64,000 bases of DNA from Chloroflexia bacterium SDU3-3 (GTDB lineage: Bacteria; Chloroflexota; Chloroflexia; Chloroflexales; Roseiflexaceae): assembly GCA_009268125.1 (NCBI GenBank), contig WBOU01000006.1, positions 62,001-126,000 of the forward strand. Reading direction: 5' to 3'. The translations under genes were made by a program, and so were the position numbers. The notes beneath the pieces were generated by a model. That model did not search any database, was not told where the DNA came from, and worked only from the letters and a program-made list of their open reading frames with translations. Below are positions 9,611 through 18,879 of this stretch, one piece after another (the first letter of the stretch is position 1; the number at the start of each line of letters is the position of its first letter).

Positions 9611-10572
9611 TGCGCCACCTCCTCGTGCTCGGCCAGGCCGTCGACCGGGGCCATAAAGCGCTGGATCAGGCGCTGCTGCAGCACCGCGAACGCTGGCTCG
9701 GGGCCGTCGAGCGGCAGGTTTTGAAACGCGCCGTCGACGATCCGGGCGGCGACGCTGCTGGATGTGTCGCAGAAGATCTCGCAGGCCAGATCGCTGTGGG
9801 GCACCGGGTTGCCCGCGCGGGTGCGGCCCTTGGCCACCACCGCCGCGCCCAGCGCCAGGTGCGGCGCGTAGCGGCCAGCCCCGCGCCGCAGCATCTCGAT
9901 GCTCACCGGGTCGGCCCCGCCCGCGTAGGCGCAGCCGACCCCCACGCCGCACCACAGGTCGGCGTGCCGCGCGGTCGGGAAGCGGCTGACCGCCGCAAGC
10001 ACCAGATCGACATTCCCGCCCTTCAGGAACCAGATCGCCCGCCCGATGCCCTGGCTGAAGATCCGGCGCGCGTAGGGCGAGAGGAAGTCGGGCACATCCT
10101 GGGCGTCGATGTAGCGCCGCTGCGCGAAGAAGCCCTTGTGGAAGCCGTAGCCATCTAGGGCCAGCCAGCGCAGCACCGGGTCGAGCTGCGCCAAGTACGG
10201 CTCGGGGCGGCGGCGCATCAGGGCCAGCGCCTCACCCACGCCGATGTGCACCATGTAGGTGTGGGCCGCCCCCGGCCCCTCAAGGAACGGCTTCAGGCGA
10301 TTCCGCCAGGGCATGGCCACATCCATGCCGGTCAGGCCCATGGCCGCGCCCTCGTAGGCGTAGCTGCGCATGTCGGCGTCGATCTGGTTCAGGCGCGGGA
10401 TCAGCGCCTCCAGGCGGCTGTCATCCAGCGTGGCGTGGTAGCCCTCAAGCGCGGCCAGCACGCCAGCCTCCAGCTGTTTCCAGGACTCGGTGTTGCCCTC
10501 GCTGAAGGCTAGCGCCTTCTTTGGCGAGACCCCGACCACCGGCCTGAGCATGTTTCCTATCAAGGTTGACAC
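9607..10572 (-). CDS. DUF1702 family protein, copy 4
   Basis: 321 residues. It starts at GTG (10572), whose G is shared with the TAG stop of the PKS gene (TAGTG), with AGAGGG about 8 nt upstream. Motifs are YAYEGAAMG, HIGVGEALALM, DGYGFHKGFF (Lys in place of the usual Glu) and QGIGRAIWF. Direct coupling to the PKS gene suggests the two proteins are needed in similar amounts, so this copy is a good candidate for acting on PKS-bound or newly released chains. That role is inferred. Confidence 0.88.
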   Translation of the reverse strand: MSTLIGNMLRPVVGVSPKKALAFSEGNTESWKQLEAGVLAALEGYHATLDDSRLEALIPRLNQIDADMRSYAYEGAAMGLTGMDVAMPWRNRLKPFLEGPGAAHTYMVHIGVGEALALMRRRPEPYLAQLDPVLRWLALDGYGFHKGFFAQRRYIDAQDVPDFLSPYARRIFSQGIGRAIWFLKGGNVDLVLAAVSRFPTARHADLWCGVGVGCAYAGGADPVSIEMLRRGAGRYAPHLALGAAVVAKGRTRAGNPVPHSDLACEIFCDTSSSVAARIVDGAFQNLPLDGPEPAFAVLQQRLIQRFMAPVDGLAEHEEVAH

Positions 10573-13500
10573 TAGATCCCTCTCTCAACGCTAATCTCGG
10601 GTGCGGAGGCCTGCTCAAGCTCGGCCAGCAGCCGCTCAAGCTCGTCGCTGTCGGCCTGCTCGATCAGAAGCTGGATCTCGTCGATAGGCGCGCCGGGCGC
10701 ATGCTCGCCGCTCGGGTCGCCCAGCTGAAGCGAGGCCAGCACCCGCGAGGCCAGCTGGGTGATGGTGGTGCCCTGCAGCAGCTCCAGCACCGAGATATCG
10801 ACCCGCAGGCTGGCCTCGATACGGTGCTTGACCTCGATCGCCATCATGGAGTCGATGCCCAGGCTGGTGAGCGTCTCGTGGCTGCTGAACTGCGCCGGGT
10901 CGAGCTGCAGCACCCGCGCGACAGTCTCGTGCAGGTGCGTGGCCAGCAGGGCCTCGCGCTCGGTCGCGGGGGTCGCGCCCAGCTGCAGCAGCAGCTCGTC
11001 GGCGCTGGCGTCGCTGGCGACCTGCTCCTCGGCCTGCTCGCCCAGCAGCGAGAACATCGGCGGCAGGCTGCCCACCGGCGAGGCCCCGCGCGCCACGGCC
11101 CAGTTCGCCACAATCGCGGTCAGCTGGGCGGGCCGCTGGCTGATCAGCCGCGCCATCATCTGCATGCCGATCTCGGGCGAGATCAGCTCGATGCCGCGCC
11201 GCGCGTAGAACTGCTCAAGGTGCAGCTGCTCGACCATGCCCACCGACCACGGCCCCCAGCCGATACTGAGCGCGGGCAGCCCCAGCGCCTGGCGGTGGCA
11301 GGCCAGCGCATCGAGGAAGGCGTTTCCGGCGGCGTAGTTGCCCTGGCCCAGCGAGGCGATCACCGAGCCGGTGGAGGAGAACAGCGTGAAGAAATCCAGC
11401 GGCTGGTCGGCCAGCAGCGTGTGCAGCAGCCAGCCGCCGCGCAGCTTGGGCCGCAGCACGCGCTGCAGCGTCTCGGCGTCCATGCGCAGCAGCAGCTCGT
11501 CCTTCACCACCCCGGCGGTGTGGATGACGCCGCGGATCGGCGGCCAGCCCTCCTGCCGGTAGCTGCTCAGGAAGTCGGCCAGCTGGGCCTCGTCGGCCAC
11601 ATCCACCGGGGCCAGGTGGATGCTCGCGCCCTGGCGCTCAAGCTCGCGGATGGTCTGGATGGCCTGGTGCTGCGGGTGGTCCGGGGCGATCTGGCCCCAG
11701 CCCGAGCGGTGCGGGGTGCGCGTGCGGCCCATTAGGATGAGCCGCCGCGCGCCATGCGCCACCATCCAGCGCGCCACCAGCAGGCCCAGGCTGCCCAGGC
11801 CGCCGGTGATCAGGTAGCTGCCGTCGGCGCGGAACGATGGCGTGAGGGTCGGCGTCAGGCGCGCGCTCGGCAGCAGGCGGGCCACATAGCGCTGGCCAGC
11901 GCGGAAGCCCACCTGATCCTCGCTGGTGGCGTGCCAGATCTCATCCAGCAGCAGCGCGGCCTGCTCCTCGGCGGGGCCGAGGTCAAGGTCAATCAGGCCG
12001 CCCCACATGCTGGCAAACTCCTGGTGGCCGATCACGCGGCCCATGCCCCAGAGCGGGGCCTGGTCGATGGCCAGCGCGGTGGGCGCGGGGCCGACGGGCT
12101 GGGCGCGCTGGGTCGCCAGCCACACGCGCGGCAGCTGGCCCCAGCTGCTCTGCGAGAGCGCCTGGATGGTGTACATGAGCGCCTGGACGCCCAGCAGCTG
12201 CGCGCGCTCTAGGCTGTCCAGATCGGGCGTGTCGCCAAAGGGCGAGTCTAGGCCCCACAGGTACACCAGCCGCGTCAGCGGCGTGTGGCCCGCGCCAAGC
12301 GTGGCAAACAGCTGCTCGAACTGCTTGGGGCTGGCCGGGTCGACCGTGTAGTGGCAGCCCAGGGCCGCCGGGTCGCCCGCGCCGCTGTGGGCGATCGCCA
12401 CATACTCCTGGCCGCTGGCCTCCAGCTGGCGCATCAGCGCCGCCGCCACCCCGCGCCGGTCGGCGAAGATCAGCCACGCGCCAGCGGGCACATCTAGCGC
12501 GGCTGGCCCCTCGGCGTCGCGCTCCTGCGGGTGCCACTCCAGCTCGTACAGGCTGCGGTCAAGCCGCTCGGGGGCGAGGGTGATCGAGGCTTCGAGCGAC
12601 TGGGCGCGGAAGCCCTCGATGATCGCCAGCAGGCGACCGGCCTGATCGACGATCTGGATATCGCCGACCACCAGCCGCTCGTCGGCCTGGCGCAGCTGGG
12701 CGTGGGCAAACATGTGCGCGGCGGGCGGCGCAAGCACCTGGATGCGATCAACCCCGACCGGCAGGTAGGGCGTGCGCTGGATGGATGCTGCGGGCCGGGG
12801 CGCGGCCAGGATGACCTGGAAGGCCGCATCCAGCAGCGCGGGGTGGAAGCCGTAGCCCGCCGCAGCATCGCCCAGCGCCTCGGGCACGCGCAGGTGCCCC
12901 AGCACGCCGTCGTCGCCCGCCCGTACGCCCTCGACCGCCTGGAACTGCGGGCCGTACTGGAAGCCCATGGCCACCGTCTGCTCATAGAACTCGGCCTTGG
13001 TGGTCTCCAGCGGGTAGGCGCGGCGGATAGCATCCAGGTCGATCTGCGGCGCGCGCTCGTTTGGCGCGAGCTGGCGCAGCTTGGCCACCGCGTGCAGCAT
13101 CCAGCGCGTCTCGCTGGTGGGCGTGTAGCTATAGATCTCGACCGTGGCGCGCTCGGGGTTCAGCACAGTCTGCAGGCGCGGGTCGGAGGCATCGGGCAGA
13201 AACAGGGCCTTGCGAAACTCCAGATCTTCCACCACAAACGCGCCATCGCCGAACAGCTCGCGGGCCGCCGCCAGCGCGATCTCGACAAACGCCGCGCCCG
13301 GCACCAGCACGTTGCCCTGGATGGCGTGGTCGGCCAGGTAGGGCAGCTGCCGCCCGCTCAGCTCCAGCTCCCAGGTGGGCTGGCCCGCCGTCATGCGCTG
13401 GCCCAGCAGCGGGTGCGCCGGGCTGGGCAGGCGGTCCTCCTGCGACTCGACCGACTCGGTCCAGTAGTGCTTGAGCTGCCAGGGGTAGCTGGGCAGCCGC

Positions 13501-16151
13501 GTGAACGAGGCCGTGTCGGCGCAGAAGCGCTGCCAGGTGATGGGGAAGCCCTGCGCGTAGAGCGCGCCCAGCGAGCCGAACATGATCTGGCGGTCGTTTT
13601 CGCGCCGCCGCAGCGAGGGCAGCACGGTGCCGGCCTGCTCCTGCTGGCCCAGCAGCTCGACGATCGAGCTGGCCAGCACCGGGTGCGGGCTAAGCTCGAC
13701 AAACACGCTGTAGCCATCCTGGATGATCTGGCTGACCGCCGCGCTAAACAGCACCGTGGAGCGCACGTTCTGCCACCAGTACTGCGCATCCACGCTGCGC
13801 CCCTCGATGCGCGTGCCGGTGACGGTGGAGTACAGCGGGATGCTGGTGCTGCGCGGCCTGATCTCGGCTAGGCAGGCCACCAGCTCGTCGCGGATGGGGT
13901 CCATAAAGTGGCTATGGTATGGCACCTTGCCCATCAGGAAGCGGTGGAACACCTGGAACTGCGCAAACTGCTCGGCCATCGTCTCCAGCACCGCCGGGTC
14001 GCCCACCAGCGTCACGGCGCTCGGGCTGTTGATCGCGGCGATCGACACGCGATTGCCCGCATCCTGCACCGCCTGGCCCAGAGTCTCCGGCGTCATGCCC
14101 ACGGCCAGCATGCGGCCCTGGCCGCTGGTGGTCTGCTGCAGGCGGCTGCGGTGGTAGATCACCGTCACCGCATCCTCGAAGCTCAGCGCCCCGGCCAGGT
14201 AGTGCGCGGCGGCCTCGCCCGCGCTGTGGCCCACCACCGCATCCGGCTCGATGCCCCACGAGCGCCAGAGCGCGGCCAGGCCCAGCTGGATGGCGAAGTT
14301 GGCGGGCTGCGCGACCTCAGTCTCCTCCATCCGCGAGCTGGCCTCATCGGCCAGCAGCGCGTCGATCACCGACCAGCCGGTGTGGCGGCGCAGCGCCGCA
14401 TCCACCCGCTCAAGCTCGGCGCGGAACACCGGCTCGTGCTGCAGCAGGTCGCGGCCCATGGCCCACCACTGCGGCCCCATGCCCGAGCACACGAACACCA
14501 GCCGGGGCCGCTCGCCCAGCGGCGTGCGCCCAGCGGCGATGCCGGGCCGCGCCGTGCCCGCCAGGAAGGCGTCGAGCTGCGCGACCGCCTCCTCCTTGGT
14601 GGATGCGACCAGGGCCAGCCGGTGGTCGTGGTGGCTGCGGCGCAGCGCGGCGGAGTAGACCACATCGTCGAAGCGCGCCGAGGTGGCGGCCAGAAAATCG
14701 CGGTGGCGCTGGGCCGAGGCCGCCAGGGCCTCGGCGCTGCGGGCCGAGATCGGCAAAATGGATGGCCGGGCCGCCGCGCCCGCGTCGGGCCTGGCCGCAG
14801 GCGCGCGCGGGGCCTCCTGCAGCACCACGTGGGCATTGGTGCCGCCGAAGCCGAACGAGTTCACGCCCGCCAGCGCGGGGCGATCCGAGCTGGGCCAGGG
14901 CTGAAGCTCGGTGGGCACGCGCAGCTGCAGCTCGCCAAACGGGATGTCGGGGTTGGGGCTGTGGAAGTGCAGGTGCGGCGGGATCTGCTTGTGCTTCAGG
15001 ATCAGCGCGGTCTTGATCAGGCCCGCCACGCCTGCCGCCGCCTCCAGGTGGCCGATGTTGGTCTTCACCGAGCTGATGATGCACTGCTCGCCAGCCGGGC
15101 GGCCCTCGGAGACCACCGACCCGATCGCCCGCGCCTCGATCGGGTCGCCGACCGGCGTGCCGGTGCCGTGGGCCTCGACATACTGGATGTCGCGCGGGGC
15201 GACCCCGGCGCGCTGGTAGGCCAGCCGCATCGCGGCCTGCTGGGCCGCGCCATTAGGCACGGTGATCCCGTTGGTGTGGCCATCCTGCGTGACGGCGGTG
15301 CCGCGGATCACCGCGTAGATCGCATCGCCATCGGCCTGAGCCTGGGCCAGCGGCTTGATCAGCACCACGCCAGCGCCCTCGCCGCGCGCGTAGCCGTTGG
15401 CCGAGGCATCGAAGGTCTTGCAGCGGCCATCGGGCGAGAGGAAGCCGCCCTTCGACTCGGCGATCGTCATCGTCGGCGCGATCATGGCGTTGGCACCGCC
15501 CGCGATCGCCAGCGAGCACTCGCCGTTCCAGATGCTCTGGCAGGCCAGGTGCACCGCCACCAGCGAGCCGGAGCAGGCCGTATCCACCGCCATGCTGGGG
15601 CCGTGGAAGCCGAACACGTACGAGATGCGGTTGGCCAGCATGGTCATCATCATGCCGGTAGCCGAGTGGGCCTGCAGCTCGTAGCGGCTGTACACGCCAA
15701 AGTTCTGCATCAGCTGGTAGTCGAGCGTGAAGCCGCCGATGAACACGCCGGTGTCGCTGCCCTCCAGCCGATCGGCCACCAGCCCGGCGTCCTCCATGGC
15801 CTCCCAGGCCACCTGCAGCAGCATGCGCTGCTGTGGGTCGAGCCACATCGCCTCGCGCGGCGAGATGCCGAAGAACTGCGCGTCGAACTGGTCGATCCGG
15901 TCGAGGTAGCCGCCGTGGAAGGTGTTCATCTTACCCGACTTCTTGGTGTCGGGGTCGTAGAAGGTGCGCGCGTCCCAGCGATCGGCGGGCACATCCCTGG
16001 TGGCATCAACCCCGGCGCACAGCAGATCCCAGAAGGCCTGCGGGCTGGTCGCGCCGCCCGGGAAGTGGCAGCCCACCCCGATGATCGCGAGCGGCTCGCG
16101 AGGGGTTGCCCCGCCTATCGCATCGGCGGTCGAATGTTGTTCATCCAGCAT
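10572..16151 (-). CDS. Single-module type I polyketide synthase (KS-AT-DH-KR-ACP)
   Basis: About 1859 residues. The KS (about 18-445) has Cys193 in DTACSGSL, His328 in EAHGTGT and His368 in NIGHLE. The AT (about 550-850) has the nucleophile in GHSAGE (Ser about 643). The DH (about 912-1180) has YLADHAIQGNVLVPGA and the HPALLDAAF aspartate. A structural linker leads to the KR (about 1440-1640) with GGLGSLG and the GNYAAGN tyrosine, and the ACP carries LGIDSM (Ser about 1767). There is no ER and no TE. One module with DH and KR suggests iterative synthesis of a polyene-like, partly reduced chain. The order differs from enediyne PKSs (KS-AT-ACP-KR-DH-PPTase). The ATG at 16151 has AGAGGA upstream. 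Release could use the separate thioesterase at 16244. Confidence 0.93.
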   Translation of the reverse strand: MLDEQHSTADAIGGATPREPLAIIGVGCHFPGGATSPQAFWDLLCAGVDATRDVPADRWDARTFYDPDTKKSGKMNTFHGGYLDRIDQFDAQFFGISPREAMWLDPQQRMLLQVAWEAMEDAGLVADRLEGSDTGVFIGGFTLDYQLMQNFGVYSRYELQAHSATGMMMTMLANRISYVFGFHGPSMAVDTACSGSLVAVHLACQSIWNGECSLAIAGGANAMIAPTMTIAESKGGFLSPDGRCKTFDASANGYARGEGAGVVLIKPLAQAQADGDAIYAVIRGTAVTQDGHTNGITVPNGAAQQAAMRLAYQRAGVAPRDIQYVEAHGTGTPVGDPIEARAIGSVVSEGRPAGEQCIISSVKTNIGHLEAAAGVAGLIKTALILKHKQIPPHLHFHSPNPDIPFGELQLRVPTELQPWPSSDRPALAGVNSFGFGGTNAHVVLQEAPRAPAARPDAGAAARPSILPISARSAEALAASAQRHRDFLAATSARFDDVVYSAALRRSHHDHRLALVASTKEEAVAQLDAFLAGTARPGIAAGRTPLGERPRLVFVCSGMGPQWWAMGRDLLQHEPVFRAELERVDAALRRHTGWSVIDALLADEASSRMEETEVAQPANFAIQLGLAALWRSWGIEPDAVVGHSAGEAAAHYLAGALSFEDAVTVIYHRSRLQQTTSGQGRMLAVGMTPETLGQAVQDAGNRVSIAAINSPSAVTLVGDPAVLETMAEQFAQFQVFHRFLMGKVPYHSHFMDPIRDELVACLAEIRPRSTSIPLYSTVTGTRIEGRSVDAQYWWQNVRSTVLFSAAVSQIIQDGYSVFVELSPHPVLASSIVELLGQQEQAGTVLPSLRRRENDRQIMFGSLGALYAQGFPITWQRFCADTASFTRLPSYPWQLKHYWTESVESQEDRLPSPAHPLLGQRMTAGQPTWELELSGRQLPYLADHAIQGNVLVPGAAFVEIALAAARELFGDGAFVVEDLEFRKALFLPDASDPRLQTVLNPERATVEIYSYTPTSETRWMLHAVAKLRQLAPNERAPQIDLDAIRRAYPLETTKAEFYEQTVAMGFQYGPQFQAVEGVRAGDDGVLGHLRVPEALGDAAAGYGFHPALLDAAFQVILAAPRPAASIQRTPYLPVGVDRIQVLAPPAAHMFAHAQLRQADERLVVGDIQIVDQAGRLLAIIEGFRAQSLEASITLAPERLDRSLYELEWHPQERDAEGPAALDVPAGAWLIFADRRGVAAALMRQLEASGQEYVAIAHSGAGDPAALGCHYTVDPASPKQFEQLFATLGAGHTPLTRLVYLWGLDSPFGDTPDLDSLERAQLLGVQALMYTIQALSQSSWGQLPRVWLATQRAQPVGPAPTALAIDQAPLWGMGRVIGHQEFASMWGGLIDLDLGPAEEQAALLLDEIWHATSEDQVGFRAGQRYVARLLPSARLTPTLTPSFRADGSYLITGGLGSLGLLVARWMVAHGARRLILMGRTRTPHRSGWGQIAPDHPQHQAIQTIRELERQGASIHLAPVDVADEAQLADFLSSYRQEGWPPIRGVIHTAGVVKDELLLRMDAETLQRVLRPKLRGGWLLHTLLADQPLDFFTLFSSTGSVIASLGQGNYAAGNAFLDALACHRQALGLPALSIGWGPWSVGMVEQLHLEQFYARRGIELISPEIGMQMMARLISQRPAQLTAIVANWAVARGASPVGSLPPMFSLLGEQAEEQVASDASADELLLQLGATPATEREALLATHLHETVARVLQLDPAQFSSHETLTSLGIDSMMAIEVKHRIEASLRVDISVLELLQGTTITQLASRVLASLQLGDPSGEHAPGAPIDEIQLLIEQADSDELERLLAELEQASAPEISVERGI

Positions 16152-16243
16152 AGTGTTCCTCTGTCGGGCGAGAGCGCAGCCTGCTTCATGGCAAAAGAAG
16201 GCGGTCCCCCGGCGTAGATCGTTGGTTCGGTGCCACATCCCAG

Positions 16244-17146
16244 CTAGCGCGACGGCGACCCAGCCGCCCGCTCGCGCAGGCCCAGCGCATCCAGGTGCTG
16301 CTGCAGGCTGTCGGCGATCGCGCCGCACAGCTGGGCCTGGGCGCTGTGCAGGAAGAAGTGCCCGCCTGGCAGCATGGTCAGCGAGCAGCCCGCCCCGGCG
16401 TGGCGCGGCCACTCCTCCAGGTCGGCGGTGCTGATCCGCACGTCGTCCAGCCCGCCGAAGATCGCCAGCGGGCACTCCAGCGGCGGCTCGGTGCGGTGCT
16501 CGTAGGTGTCGCACAGCTCGAAGTCGGCCCGCAGGGTCGGCAGCATCACCTTCATCAGCTCCTCGTTCTGCAGGATCATCTCGGCGGTGCCCTCGGCCCG
16601 CAGCACCACCTTGAACACCTCAGACGGCAGGTGGTAGATCTTGAAGTTCGGGTTCGGCAGGTGCGGCGCGCGGTAGGCGGCCAGGTACAGCTGCAGCGGC
16701 AGCCTGCCGCTGGCCCTGCGCAGCTGGCGGGCCAGCTCGAAGCTCACCAGCGCGCCCATGCTGTGGCCATAGAACGCGAACGGCCTATCGAGGTACGGCT
16801 CGATCGCCGCCGCGACCGCAGCCAGCAGCGGGCCGATGCGCGTGAAGGCGGGCTGGCCGATCCGGCTCTCGCGGCCCGGCAGCTGGATGGCGCACAGCTC
16901 CACATCCGGCGGCAGCGCCTCGGGCCAGGTGCGGAACACCGACGCGCCGCCGCCCGCGTAGGAGAAGCAGAACAGCCGCATGCGCGCGCCGGGGTTGGGC
17001 CGGTAGCGCACCACCCAGGGGCTAGGCTCGGCCTCGGCGGCGGCGGTGAGCACCGGTGCCTGTCCGCTCGACTGCCGGAGCCGCTGCAGCAGCATGGCCT
17101 GCTTGGCCGGGTCCAGCGCCGCAATTCGCTCGGCAACATCTTTCAT
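16244..17146 (-). CDS. Thioesterase (type II, GrsT/RifR-like)
   Basis: 300 residues of the alpha/beta hydrolase fold. The oxyanion region is FCFSYAGGGASVF, the nucleophile lies in GHSMG (Ser129), and the C-terminal histidine is in LPGGHFF. Such enzymes release or edit acyl chains on ACP domains. Before the hydrolase domain there is an extra about 30-residue helical segment, DVAERIAALDPAKQAMLLQR, which resembles the N-terminus of halogenase 3 and NRPS/PKS linker helices. The ATG overlaps the TGA of halogenase 1 (ATGA). The gene lies 92 bp upstream of the PKS start, so it probably serves that enzyme. Confidence 0.9.
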   Translation of the reverse strand: MKDVAERIAALDPAKQAMLLQRLRQSSGQAPVLTAAAEAEPSPWVVRYRPNPGARMRLFCFSYAGGGASVFRTWPEALPPDVELCAIQLPGRESRIGQPAFTRIGPLLAAVAAAIEPYLDRPFAFYGHSMGALVSFELARQLRRASGRLPLQLYLAAYRAPHLPNPNFKIYHLPSEVFKVVLRAEGTAEMILQNEELMKVMLPTLRADFELCDTYEHRTEPPLECPLAIFGGLDDVRISTADLEEWPRHAGAGCSLTMLPGGHFFLHSAQAQLCGAIADSLQQHLDALGLRERAAGSPSR

Positions 17147-18879
17147 CCTGCGATCTCCTGTTGCTGCTCGTAGGACTGGCCCAGGGTGATCCAGCCGCTC
17201 TGGGTCGGGTTGGTCAGCTCGTCGGCCTGGTAGATCGCCACCAGATCGAGCAGCGCCGCATCCTCTTTCCAGCGCCGGATCTGCTCGCGCACCGGCTCGG
17301 CCATGGGCTGCTCCTCGTAGCGCGCGATCACCGTGCTCACCAGCTGCCCGGCCAGCTGCTCTAGGAAGCGCACGTTCTTGGCGAACTGCGCCCGCAGCTC
17401 CTCCTGCGGCAGCTTGGCGGTCATGCCGATGTGCAGGCGGGCCATAAAGTCGAAGTCGTAGTAGCTGATGAAGATGTCGGAGGCGTCGCCCTGGGCGATC
17501 AGGTGCCAGTCGCGGAAGAACTTCTGCACGTGCTCGCTCAGCTGCGAGAAGTGGAACAGCTTCAGCACCATGTCGGGGCGGTCGCCCAGCGACACGTACT
17601 GGTCGTGGAAGTACAGCAGGCCCGGGATCGCCCAGTACACCGCCGTATCCCAGATCACCTTGGCCACCATGATCTGCGCGTTGCCCATCAGCGGGTACTG
17701 GCGATAGTAGGTGCTCAGCCACGACTCCGACATCATGAGCATGAGCTTGTTGTGGATGGCGACCGGATCCTCGACATCCTCGCCCCTAAGCGCGCGGGTG
17801 ACGATGTCGCACACCAGGCCGTTGCTGATCGCCATCAGGTCGCCGCCGGGCGAGTACAGCGGGTCGAGCGCCACCGCCGCCTCGCCGATCAGGCACCAGC
17901 GGTCGGTCGAGTAGAGCTGCTCGCAGCTGTAGGAGTAGTCCTTCATCACCCGGAAATCCTGCAGCTGCTCGCGGTGGCGCTCGATGATCTCGGCAAACTG
18001 CGGCTCGTGGGCGTACAGCCACTCCAGTGCGCGGTCGAAGCGGTTGAAGCCCTCGAACGGGTGCATCTCGGCGTCGGCCACGATGCCGATGCTGGTGGAG
18101 CCAGAGGCCAGCGGGATGATCCAGACCCAGTAGCCGTCGCCCATCAGGTGGTTGGTGCTCAGCTGACGGCGGCCCTCGCGGATGCGGGCGTGCCATGCCG
18201 GGTCGTCCGACCAGTCGTTGACATCGATCGGGTGGCCCAGCCGGAACCATGCCGAGTTGGCGTGGTGGTCGACCTTCTTGGCCAGGCCCAGCTGGCGCTT
18301 CAGGAACGAGCTGCGCCCGCTGCCATCCAGCAGCCAGCGCGCCGCGACCTGCTGCTCCTGGCCCGCCTCGTCAGCGATGCGCAGCAGGTGGGTCTCCTGC
18401 TCGGGCCGCAGCTCCACCTGCTGCACCTTGGCCCCGTGCAGGAAGCTGATGCCTCGGCGCGGCAGCTCGGCGCCCAGCATGTTCTCCAGGCGGCCCCGGT
18501 CGAGCTGGTAGGTGCCCACGCCCGCCGGGGGCAGCCGCGCGTGGCCCAGCTCCACCCGCCGCGTGATGTCGCGGTTGTCGCCCAGGCTGAAGAACATGCG
18601 CAGCCCGAACTTGCGCAGCTGCTGGCTCTCTAGGTGCTCGCCCAGGCCCAGCACATCGCGCAGGTAGTGCGCCGCGATCTCCACCGTCGACTCGCCCACC
18701 TTGTGGGCGGCCTCGGGCACCGGGTGCGGCTGCCGCTCGATCACCGCGATGCTGGCCGCCGAGTTGTGCTGGCGGATCTGCAGCGCCAGCGTGAGCGCCG
18801 CGATGCCGCCGCCCAGAATCGCCACATCGTAGGCCGCAGGTGCCGCCTGGGCGCGCTGGCCCTCGTGATGGTCGGTCAT
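17143..18879 (-). CDS. Flavin-dependent halogenase 1
   Basis: 578 residues. An N-terminal FAD-binding Rossmann motif reads ILGGGIAALTLAL (GGGIAA rather than GGGIAG), followed by KVGESTVEIAAHYL. The halogenase signature WxWxIP is present as WVWIIP (251-256). A second FAD-contact region is STDRWCLIGEAAVALDPLYS. These enzymes use FADH2, O2 and chloride or bromide to make hypohalous acid for electrophilic halogenation. They need an external flavin reductase; none of the usual small type is visible. The start shares one base with the stop of halogenase 2 (TAATG). It belongs to a tandem set of three similar enzymes. Confidence 0.9.
   Translation of the reverse strand: MTDHHEGQRAQAAPAAYDVAILGGGIAALTLALQIRQHNSAASIAVIERQPHPVPEAAHKVGESTVEIAAHYLRDVLGLGEHLESQQLRKFGLRMFFSLGDNRDITRRVELGHARLPPAGVGTYQLDRGRLENMLGAELPRRGISFLHGAKVQQVELRPEQETHLLRIADEAGQEQQVAARWLLDGSGRSSFLKRQLGLAKKVDHHANSAWFRLGHPIDVNDWSDDPAWHARIREGRRQLSTNHLMGDGYWVWIIPLASGSTSIGIVADAEMHPFEGFNRFDRALEWLYAHEPQFAEIIERHREQLQDFRVMKDYSYSCEQLYSTDRWCLIGEAAVALDPLYSPGGDLMAISNGLVCDIVTRALRGEDVEDPVAIHNKLMLMMSESWLSTYYRQYPLMGNAQIMVAKVIWDTAVYWAIPGLLYFHDQYVSLGDRPDMVLKLFHFSQLSEHVQKFFRDWHLIAQGDASDIFISYYDFDFMARLHIGMTAKLPQEELRAQFAKNVRFLEQLAGQLVSTVIARYEEQPMAEPVREQIRRWKEDAALLDLVAIYQADELTNPTQSGWITLGQSYEQQQEIAG

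Noticed and set aside
10572-16151. Enediyne-type PKS because of the DUF1702 neighbours
   Set aside because: Domain order is KS-AT-DH-KR-ACP with a C-terminal ACP. There is no ACP between AT and KR, no PPTase domain and no UnbU or UnbV genes, all expected for an enediyne cassette.
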